NCBI GenBank assembly: GCA_031291035.1
Contig: JAISLI010000028.1
Coordinates: 1 to 40,640 of the forward strand
Direction of reading: 5' to 3'
Length of the DNA stretch: 40,640 nt
Source of the DNA: Desulfovibrio sp.
GTDB lineage: Bacteria; Desulfobacterota; Desulfovibrionia; Desulfovibrionales; Desulfovibrionaceae
Translations under genes and position numbers: made by a program
Notes under the pieces: model-generated
Databases searched by the model: none
Told to the model about the DNA's origin: nothing
Seen by the model: only the letters and a program-made list of their open reading frames with translations
Part shown: one piece after another, positions 25,661-32,143 of the stretch
Layout: the number at the start of each line of letters is the position of its first letter
Numbering within the stretch: the stretch's first letter is position 1

Positions 25661-25692
25661 CAAGAAAAGGCCTCCTGCGTCATGCTGCCGGC

Positions 25693-26988
25693 ATGGCGAA
25701 TTTTCACCTGATCACACTGTTTCCCGAATTTTTTGATTCTCCTCTGCGGGCAGGCCTCCTCGGGCAGGCGCGTCAACGCGGCCTTCTCGAATTTTCTTTT
25801 CACAACCCGCGCGATTTCAGCGCGAACAGATTCCGCCACATAGACGACCGCCCTTACGGCGGCGGTCCGGGCATGGTCATGCAGGGGCCGCCGGTGGCGG
25901 CCGCGCTGCGCGATGTGGCGCGGCCCGGACGCATTCTTCTGCTGAGTCCGGGCGGGCGGCCCTTTACTCAGGCTTTTGCCGGAGAACTGGCGAAGGAACA
26001 GGACATAACCCTTGTCTGCGGTCGTTATGAAGGGCTGGATGCCCGTCTTGGGGACATTTTCCCCATAACGGCCGTATGTGTCGGCGAAGCGGTGCTCAAC
26101 GGCGGAGAAACGGCGGCGCTCACCGTCATTGAGGCAACGGCCAGACTTATCCCCGGCTTTATGGGAAAGGCGGATTCCGCCAGAGAAGAAAGCTTTGCCG
26201 GCGGTTTGCTGGAATATCCGCACTATACACGCCCGGCTGACCTGGAAGGGCATCCCGTGCCCGGAATACTGCTCAGCGGACACCATGCCCGCATCGCCCG
26301 CTGGCGGCGGGACATGGCCCTTGCCGCCACGCTGAACATGCGGCCGGACCTGCTGGATTCGGCGCCCCTGAGCCGGGAAGACGCCGCGACGCTCGCGGAT
26401 ATTCCCCGCGAACGTCCGGGGCGCAATCTTTCTTTCTGTCTGCTGCACTATCCCGTCATGCTGGACAAGAAAAATTCCGGGGTATCCTCTTTGACAAACC
26501 TGGATGTTCATGATATTGCCCGCATCTCGCGCAGCTACTTGATGGGGCCTTTTTATGTGGTGACGCCTCTTTCCGACCAGCGTCGCCTGCTGGGAGATAT
26601 CCTCCGGTACTGGACATGCGGTCCCGCCGCGTCCGCCAATCCGGACAGAGCCGGAGCTCTCGCCCGCGTCCGGCCCGCGTCCTCATTGGAGGAAGCCGCG
26701 GCGAATCTTTGCGAACATGCCGGCGCAAGCCCGCGTCTTGTGGCCAGTTCCGCGAACTGGCCCGGGAAGAAAAATGCGCCTGTTCCACTTGCCCCGCGGG
26801 ATGTTCGCGACTGGTGCAGGAATGGCCCGGTACTCCTGTGCCTCGGCACGGCGAAGGGGCTCGCCCCCGAAGTGTTCGCCTGTTGCGAAGGGGTGTTGCG
26901 GCCCCTGCGTTTTCCGGACGACAATCATTTGTCGGTGCGCAGCGCGGCTGCCGTTTACGCGGACAGGATACTGGGCGACTTTTTTTGA
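25693..26988 (+). CDS. trmD: tRNA (guanine-N1)-methyltransferase with C-terminal second SPOUT-type domain
   Basis: TrmD methylates G37 of tRNAs. The N-terminal part (about residues 1-240) is typical: [37 protein letters not shown] and the knot region [18 protein letters not shown]. An extra C-terminal domain (about 255-431) beginning [20 protein letters not shown] and ending [19 protein letters not shown] looks like the Methyltrn_RNA_4 family, also a SPOUT-type fold; this fusion is known in Desulfovibrio-type genomes. ATG at 25693 matches the family start but has no ribosome binding site; an in-frame ATG at 25639 lacks one too. The IS110 relic directly upstream may have removed the native signals. 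rimM and rpsP, the usual upstream partners, are absent. Confidence 0.92.
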   Translation: MANFHLITLFPEFFDSPLRAGLLGQARQRGLLEFSFHNPRDFSANRFRHIDDRPYGGGPGMVMQGPPVAAALRDVARPGRILLLSPGGRPFTQAFAGELAKEQDITLVCGRYEGLDARLGDIFPITAVCVGEAVLNGGETAALTVIEATARLIPGFMGKADSAREESFAGGLLEYPHYTRPADLEGHPVPGILLSGHHARIARWRRDMALAATLNMRPDLLDSAPLSREDAATLADIPRERPGRNLSFCLLHYPVMLDKKNSGVSSLTNLDVHDIARISRSYLMGPFYVVTPLSDQRRLLGDILRYWTCGPAASANPDRAGALARVRPASSLEEAAANLCEHAGASPRLVASSANWPGKKNAPVPLAPRDVRDWCRNGPVLLCLGTAKGLAPEVFACCEGVLRPLRFPDDNHLSVRSAAAVYADRILGDFF

Positions 26989-26998
26989 GGAGTGCATC

Positions 26999-27346
26999 AT
27001 GGACGTCATTAAAAAAATTGAAATGGAAAATATGCGCATGGATATGCCCGTGTTTCGTTCCGGAGACACGGTCAAGGTGCATTTGCGCATAGTGGAAGGC
27101 GAAAAGGAACGTATCCAGGTATTCCAGGGCAATGTGATACGCGTGCGCCGCGGGACCACCAACGCTACCTTTACCGTGCGTAAAATTTCCGACGGTGTGG
27201 GCGTGGAACGCATCTTTCCCCTGAATTCGCCTTTTATCGACCATGTGGAAGTGGTAGGCCAGGGCCGCGTGCGCCGCAGCCGGCTCTACTATCTGCGTTC
27301 CCTTAAAGGCAAGGCGGCGCGCATCAAGCCGCGCGGCCGCTACTGA
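26999..27346 (+). CDS. rplS: 50S ribosomal protein L19
   Basis: Ribosomal protein at the interface of the subunits. The 115-residue product has the family pattern [36 protein letters not shown], and [18 protein letters not shown], ending [23 protein letters not shown] precedes the ATG. It is 10 bases after trmD and six bases before rnhB, the standard trmD-rplS-rnhB order. Confidence 0.98.
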   Translation: MDVIKKIEMENMRMDMPVFRSGDTVKVHLRIVEGEKERIQVFQGNVIRVRRGTTNATFTVRKISDGVGVERIFPLNSPFIDHVEVVGQGRVRRSRLYYLRSLKGKAARIKPRGRY

Positions 27347-27352
27347 CAGTTC

Positions 27353-28000
27353 ATGGCGGACCGGCACATTGCGGGTATTGACGAGGCCGGGCGCGGATGC
27401 CTGGCCGGGCCCGTGGTGGCCGGCGCGGTTATTTGGCCGCGCGGCCACGAAATTGCCGGACTGACCGACTCCAAGCTGCTTTCCGCGAGGGCGCGGGAAA
27501 TTCTCGCTCCACAGATAAAATGTTGCGCTGTCGCCTGGGGATTGGGTCTTGTCTGGCCGGACCGCATTGACAGCATCAATATTTTGCAGGCCACTTTTGA
27601 AGCCATGAGCCGCGCGGTGCGCACACTTGGCGTGACGCCCGACGGCCTGCTCATCGACGGCGACAAAACTCTGCCTGAAGTGATTTTGGACCGGTACTGG
27701 CGGGCCGGGCACACAGGCCCCTGTCCGGAACAAAAAGCGTTGGTGGGGGGCGACAAAGTGGAGCCTTCCATTTCCGCGGCTTCCATTCTCGCCAAAATAT
27801 TCCGGGACAGACTGATGCGCGCGTTGGCCCGCCGCTGGCCGGGCTACGGCTTTGAATTTCATAAAGGATACGGCACCACGGCCCACTACGCGGCTTTGCG
27901 CCGTCTGGGGCCTTCTCCGCAGCACCGCCTGACCTTTCGCGGCGTGCAGGGGGAGAAGTGTTCTGGGGGCAAGATCAGCATACCGGCCGTAAATTTTTAG
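27353..28000 (+). CDS. rnhB: Ribonuclease HII
   Basis: Removes RNA primers and single ribonucleotides from RNA-DNA hybrids. The 215-residue product has the catalytic [42 protein letters not shown] and [14 protein letters not shown], followed by [18 protein letters not shown]. The active-site acidic residues are kept. The last 15 or so residues ([15 protein letters not shown]) are not family-like and lie where base composition changes to AT-rich, so the native C-terminus was probably replaced when the restriction cassette was inserted. Confidence 0.95.
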   Translation: MADRHIAGIDEAGRGCLAGPVVAGAVIWPRGHEIAGLTDSKLLSARAREILAPQIKCCAVAWGLGLVWPDRIDSINILQATFEAMSRAVRTLGVTPDGLLIDGDKTLPEVILDRYWRAGHTGPCPEQKALVGGDKVEPSISAASILAKIFRDRLMRALARRWPGYGFEFHKGYGTTAHYAALRRLGPSPQHRLTFRGVQGEKCSGGKISIPAVNF

Positions 28001-28010
28001 AGACTATATT

Positions 28011-28985
28011 ATGCAGTATATTCCATATAAAACACGTAAAAAGACGCAAGATTGCTTTTATAGAATCAAAAAGAACAATGCGTCTCAAGATACTCAGACC
28101 GTCAGGCCTTTTGTTAAATGGGCAGGAGGAAAGGGGCAATTACTCAAGGAGATTCAAAAAATATATCCGACGGGACTTGGAAAAATATATACAAAATACG
28201 CGGAACCGTTTGTTGGTGGAGGAGCAGTTTTGTTTGATATTTTAAACAAGTATACTTTACATGAAGTCTATATTAGCGATATAAATAAAGAATTAATAGC
28301 AACTTATACTGCAATAAGAGATTCACTTGAAGAATTATCTACTTTACTAAAAATATTTCATAATGAATATAATAAACTAAATTCAGAAATGAGAAAAAAA
28401 TATTATTATGAAAAGCGCATATTATATAATTATAGTAAGAATATAAAAAATAAAAATGCAGAGATAGAATGTTCTGCATTATTTATTTTTCTTAATAAAA
28501 CATGTTTTAACGGATTATATAGAGTAAATATAAATGGTGATTTCAATGTTCCGATGGGAGCATATAAAAATCCATTAATTTATGATTTTGAAAATCTCCA
28601 TAATATATCACGAAAATTGCAGAATGTGTATATAACATGTAAAGATTATAGAGATTCAGACAGCTTTATTAATGGAAAAACATTTGTTTATTTTGATCCA
28701 CCATATCGTCCTATTACAGAAACATCAAGTTTTACTGCATACACAGAAAAACCATTTGATGACAATGCGCAAATAGCGTTAGCTGAATATGTGAACTATC
28801 TCAATTCTAAAGGTGCAAAGATTATTGTTAGTAATGCAGATCCAAAAAATACGAATGCAAAAGACAATTTCTTTGAAAAACTGTATGCAAGCTATCACAT
28901 TGACCGCGTGCAGGCAACAAGAATGATAAATAGTAATGGTATAGCGAGGGGGAAAATCAATGAATTGTTGATTAGAAATTTTTAA
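28011..28985 (+). CDS. Dam-type (D12 class) adenine-N6 DNA methyltransferase
   Basis: The 324-residue product carries the alpha-class order of motifs. RPFVKWAGGKGQLLKEI is the SAM-proximal motif X, AEPFVGGGAVLFDIL is motif I (FxGxG), and VYFDPPYRPI is the catalytic motif IV (DPPY). KTCFNGLYRVN and GDFNVPMGAYKNP are also typical of the Dam/DpnM/MboI group that methylates GATC. GATC specificity is inferred from the family and from the MutH-type nuclease next door. The DNA is very AT-rich, unlike rnhB and yraN around it. The first roughly 30 residues are Lys-rich and poorly conserved, so an internal start is possible; the ribosome binding site is weak. Confidence 0.9.
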   Translation: MQYIPYKTRKKTQDCFYRIKKNNASQDTQTVRPFVKWAGGKGQLLKEIQKIYPTGLGKIYTKYAEPFVGGGAVLFDILNKYTLHEVYISDINKELIATYTAIRDSLEELSTLLKIFHNEYNKLNSEMRKKYYYEKRILYNYSKNIKNKNAEIECSALFIFLNKTCFNGLYRVNINGDFNVPMGAYKNPLIYDFENLHNISRKLQNVYITCKDYRDSDSFINGKTFVYFDPPYRPITETSSFTAYTEKPFDDNAQIALAEYVNYLNSKGAKIIVSNADPKNTNAKDNFFEKLYASYHIDRVQATRMINSNGIARGKINELLIRNF

Positions 28986-29018
28986 GCGTAATGATTTTAA
29001 GATTCCTGCTCAATATGA

Positions 29019-29066
29019 GAGTTGTGAGCTAATATTGCTTTACTCCGTCAGAGCATCTCGCAACTC
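29019..29066. promoter_or_regulatory. Inverted repeat before the nuclease gene
   Basis: GAGTTGTGAG (29019-29028) and CTCGCAACTC (29057-29066) can pair over 10 bases with one G-U, enclosing 28 bases. The second arm ends 15 bases before the GTG at 29082. It could be an operator or an RNA structure holding down nuclease translation until methylation is in place; that role is inference. Confidence 0.4.
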
Positions 29067-29081
29067 ATAGTGGAGATATAC

Positions 29082-29693
29082 GTGGAGAAAGAGAAGGCTG
29101 TAGAAAAGCTCAAGACTTTGGTGAACCAGAACTTGCATGAATTGGCCAAAAAATATGATGTGCCGGTTCTGACCCCTTTGGGCAAAGTAAACAAAGGATG
29201 GGCTGGGCATGTCTTCGAACGCTTTTTGGGTTTGTCTCTCAATTCTGCCCAGAGTCCGAATTTTGGCTCCTGGGAGCTGAAAAGCATTCCGCTCAGGAGA
29301 TGCGCATCGGGCAAGCTGACATTTAAGGAGACCATGGCTGTCACAATGATCGATTCGTATCATGTTGCCCATACTCCATTCGCTGAAAGTCATTTACTTC
29401 AAAAACTCCGTAAGGCGGTGATTGTGGCACGCATAGTAGGCAAGACCTTTGCGGATCCCACCTTTGTTCACTCTGTTACCGAAATTGAACTTACCGGAGA
29501 TTTATATAGTGCGGTTGAAGCCGATTATGAACTCGCACGTGCTTGTCTTAATGATCCCATGCAGGGTTTTGCCTGTTTGACTGGAAAAATGGGAAAATAT
29601 GTGCAGCCGCGAACAAAAGGGAAGGGACATGGGAGCAGAACAAGAGCGTTTTATGCGCGTCCCGCGTTTTTGAGGCAATTCATCGTCCTTTAG
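29082..29693 (+). CDS. MutH/Sau3AI-type restriction endonuclease
   Basis: A 203-residue protein of the MutH/Sau3AI nuclease family, whose known members cut at GATC. LTPLGKVNKGWAGHVFERFLG, SPNFGSWELKSIPL (Glu-x-Lys catalytic pair), KLTFKETMAVTMID and the C-terminal SRTRAFYARPAFL follow the family closely. Where relatives have Asp before the Glu-x-Lys pair, this copy reads Asn (codon AAT), which may affect activity. GTG at 29082 has GGAG six bases upstream; GTG at 29070 lacks a site, so I prefer 29082. Its base composition is clearly less AT-rich than either methyltransferase beside it. It most likely pairs with the Dam-type enzyme as a type II restriction system. Confidence 0.85.
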   Translation: MEKEKAVEKLKTLVNQNLHELAKKYDVPVLTPLGKVNKGWAGHVFERFLGLSLNSAQSPNFGSWELKSIPLRRCASGKLTFKETMAVTMIDSYHVAHTPFAESHLLQKLRKAVIVARIVGKTFADPTFVHSVTEIELTGDLYSAVEADYELARACLNDPMQGFACLTGKMGKYVQPRTKGKGHGSRTRAFYARPAFLRQFIVL

Positions 29694-29725
29694 TAACTAT
29701 ATCTAAACATATTGATGCCATAGAA

Positions 29726-30475
29726 ATGAAAACTATAACATGGTCACCGAGCGAATTTGAGCTTGAAATGAATACTGTCTGGAGCTTTCCCAAAAGAGGA
29801 GATTGGGCAACGCATGATGCAACATATCGGGGTAATTGGTCACCTTACCTCCCAAGAAATATTTTACTGAGATATTCCACCGAGGGCGATTTGGTACTCG
29901 ACCAATTTATTGGTGGAGGGACAACTCTTGTGGAAGCAAAATTATTAAATCGTAATTGTATTGGTATAGATGTTAATCCTTATGCACTGCAAAGATGCAA
30001 AGAAAAATGCGATTTTATTGGTAATAACTACGGTAAAGTGGAGATTAGAAAAGGTGATGCAAGAGACTTATATTTTATAGAAACAGAGAGTATTGATCTC
30101 ATTTGTACGCATCCACCCTATGCAAATATTATAAAATATAGTAATTATATAGAAGATGATATCTCACGTCTATCTGTTAAAGATTTTTTAGAACAAATAA
30201 AAATTGTTGCGAATGAATGCTACCGTGTATTAAAAAATACAAAATTTTGTGCAATATTGATGGGTGATATGCGAAAAGAAGGCCATGTTGTACCTCTCGG
30301 ATTTGAAGTTATGAAACTCTTTGTAAACGCTGGTTTCAAGACGAAAGAAATAATTATTAAGGAGCAGCACAATTGTAAAACCACAGGATACTGGAAAGCA
30401 ACCAGCATTAAGCATAACTTTCTCCTGTTGGCCCATGAGTATTTGTTCATTTTCAGGAAAATAGGCACGCATTGA
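29726..30475 (+). CDS. Second DNA methyltransferase of the cassette (N6-adenine or N4-cytosine)
   Basis: A 249-residue methyltransferase. VLDQFIGGGTTLVEAKLL is the SAM-binding motif I and ICTHPPYANIIKYSNY the catalytic motif IV (HPPY, near SPPY/DPPY), in that order, so it is not the beta-class order of DpnA. The N-terminal W-x-FP-x-RG-x-WATHDATYRGNW stretch and YLPRNILLRY are conserved in a family of DNA methylases found with type II systems. Target base and site cannot be read from the sequence. Very AT-rich, like the first methyltransferase. Its stop overlaps the yraN start by four bases. A second methyltransferase recalls DpnII-type systems, where one enzyme protects single-stranded DNA. 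Confidence 0.85.
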   Translation: MKTITWSPSEFELEMNTVWSFPKRGDWATHDATYRGNWSPYLPRNILLRYSTEGDLVLDQFIGGGTTLVEAKLLNRNCIGIDVNPYALQRCKEKCDFIGNNYGKVEIRKGDARDLYFIETESIDLICTHPPYANIIKYSNYIEDDISRLSVKDFLEQIKIVANECYRVLKNTKFCAILMGDMRKEGHVVPLGFEVMKLFVNAGFKTKEIIIKEQHNCKTTGYWKATSIKHNFLLLAHEYLFIFRKIGTH

Positions 30476-30891
30476 AAAACAACAAAACCGTTGCGCCGCA
30501 TCTCCTTGTGGGCAGGGCGGGGGAAGACACTGCCGCCGAGCTGTTGCGGGAGAAAGGCTTGAAGATCCTTGAGCGCAACTGGCGCAGGGGGCGGCTGGAG
30601 CTGGACATTGTCTGCGCGGACGGGGCAACGCTTGTCTTTGTGGAGGTAAAAACCCGTCAGGCCGAAGGCCTGTCCGACCCTGCCGACGCCCTGACCCCGT
30701 CCAAGCGTCGCATGATGACAAAAGCCGCGCAGGCTTGGCTTGCCGCGCACGACGCTTGGCGGCGCCCCTGTCGTTTTGATGTCGTTTGCGTGCGTAAACA
30801 CGGCCTTACCTTACGGGCGGAGCACTATCGCCATGCCTTTGATTTCTTCCCGGCTTTGGGTGGTGGCTACACCGCTTGGCAACCCTGGTGA
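30472..30891 (+). CDS. yraN: UPF0102 (YraN) endonuclease-like protein
   Basis: A 139-residue protein of the YraN family with a nuclease-like fold. VGRAGEDTAAELLREKG, ILERNWR and the conserved ELDIVCADGATLVFVEVKTR (D-x-n-ExK type) are present, as is LTPSKRRMMTKAAQAWL. The biological role is not established. The start is a TTG with no clear ribosome binding site, inside the end of the methyltransferase gene; the native start may have been lost to the insertion. It overlaps rsmI by 59 bases. Confidence 0.88.
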   Translation: MKNNKTVAPHLLVGRAGEDTAAELLREKGLKILERNWRRGRLELDIVCADGATLVFVEVKTRQAEGLSDPADALTPSKRRMMTKAAQAWLAAHDAWRRPCRFDVVCVRKHGLTLRAEHYRHAFDFFPALGGGYTAWQPW

Positions 30892-31678
30892 TTTTTCGCC
30901 CAGAGCGCGGGAAATTCTTGCCGGCGTGGACGCGATTCTGGCGGAAGATACGCGACGCGCGGCGCGCCTGTGCGCCGGACACGGCATTCTGCCGCGCCGC
31001 CTCCTGAGCTTTTTTGAACACAATGAGGAAAAGCGGACGGAAGAAGCCCTGCGGCTTCTGAAAGAAGGCCGCAGTCTGGCGCTCATTTCCGACGCCGGCA
31101 CGCCGCTTCTGGCTGATCCGGGGTACCGTCTGGTAAGGGCCTGCCGCAGGGGAGGCATTGCCGTCTCTCCCCTGCCGGGGCCCTCGGCGCCGGCGGCCGC
31201 TCTTTCCGCCGCCGGAATCCCTCCGCTGCCCTATACCTTTCTGGGATTTCCTCCCCGCGATGCCGCGGGGCGAAAAGCCCTGTTCACGGCTTTTGCCGCG
31301 ATGCCCGGATCACTGGTTTTTTTCGAGCGGCGCGACAGGCTCAGGGCAAGCCTCGCCGTGGCGCGCGAAATTTTTGGCCCGCGGGAACTCGCCATCTGTC
31401 GCGAATTGACCAAAACGCATGAGGAATTTATACTTACGCGCCTTGAGCGGGCGGCGGAATTGCCGGAGGAATTGCCGGGGGAGCTGACAATCATCATCGG
31501 TCCGCCGGAATCGGTGGAGCGCCCGCCCGAACGGGAAATCCGCCGCCTGATTGCCGCTGTTCCGGCGGAAGAGCGGCGCCGCCTGAAGCCCCGCGAACTG
31601 GCGCGCCGTCTGCGGGATACGGCCCCCGGCTGGAGCGTGAAGGAAATTTATGCCCTGATGGCTGACAAGAAAAACTGA
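30833..31678 (+). CDS. rsmI: 16S rRNA (cytidine-1402-2'-O)-methyltransferase
   Basis: RsmI methylates the ribose of C1402 in the ribosomal decoding centre. The 281-residue product has the tetrapyrrole-methylase fold signatures LWVVATPLGNPGDFSPRA, ILAEDTRRAARL, ALISDAGTPLLADPG and PLPGPSAPAAALSAAG, then CRELTKTHEEF. ATG at 30833 gives the usual family start; the longer frame from 30740 is a yraN shadow. It overlaps yraN and is followed 12 bases later by smpB. Confidence 0.96.
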   Translation: MPLISSRLWVVATPLGNPGDFSPRAREILAGVDAILAEDTRRAARLCAGHGILPRRLLSFFEHNEEKRTEEALRLLKEGRSLALISDAGTPLLADPGYRLVRACRRGGIAVSPLPGPSAPAAALSAAGIPPLPYTFLGFPPRDAAGRKALFTAFAAMPGSLVFFERRDRLRASLAVAREIFGPRELAICRELTKTHEEFILTRLERAAELPEELPGELTIIIGPPESVERPPEREIRRLIAAVPAEERRRLKPRELARRLRDTAPGWSVKEIYALMADKKN

Positions 31679-31690
31679 GAGCGTGTGGTC

Positions 31691-32143
31691 ATGAACAGGA
31701 AAATCGCCGACGCCACTGTTGCCGTCAATAAAAAAGCCCGGCATCTGTACGAGCTTTCAGAATTTCTGGAAGCCGGAATTGCGCTTACCGGCCCCGAAGT
31801 CAAAAGTGTCCGGGCGGGCAAAGTCAATTTCGTGGACAGCTACGTTGACTTCAGGCAGGGCGAGGCTTGGCTTGTTTCCCTGCATATTGCCCCGTACGCC
31901 AACGCCGGCGGTGTGCCCCGGCAGCCGGACTGCCCCCGCAAGCTTCTGCTGCACGAACGTGAAATTGCCGGCTACGCCGGCGCCGTGGCCCAAAAGGGCC
32001 TGACAGTGGTGCCTGTGCGTATCTATTTTACGCGCGGCAAGGTCAAGGTGGAAATCGCCCTCGGGCGCGGCAAAAAACTGCACGATCACAGGGAAAGTCT
32101 GAAGCGCCGCGCGGCGGAACGGGATATGGCCCGCGAAATGTGA
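31691..32143 (+). CDS. smpB: SsrA-binding protein SmpB
   Basis: Partner of tmRNA in rescuing stalled ribosomes. The 150-residue product has ATVAVNKKARHLYEL, LTGPEVKSVRAGKVNF, the RKLLLHEREI region and a C-terminal basic tail GKKLHDHRESLKRR. ATG at 31691 is preferred over GTG 31685, which adds only two residues. The ssrA RNA gene itself is not in the window. Its stop overlaps the comEC ATG (TGATG). Confidence 0.97.
   Translation: MNRKIADATVAVNKKARHLYELSEFLEAGIALTGPEVKSVRAGKVNFVDSYVDFRQGEAWLVSLHIAPYANAGGVPRQPDCPRKLLLHEREIAGYAGAVAQKGLTVVPVRIYFTRGKVKVEIALGRGKKLHDHRESLKRRAAERDMAREM

Noticed and set aside
29082..29693. Reading the nuclease as a chromosomal MutH partner of the MutS at 14673
   Set aside because: It sits between two methyltransferases in a foreign-looking cassette; MutH in mismatch repair is confined to a gammaproteobacterial lineage, so a restriction enzyme is the simpler reading.
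29082..29693. Calling the nuclease DpnII
   Set aside because: The ELK motif region and C-terminal FYxRxxF pattern follow MutH/Sau3AI, not DpnII.
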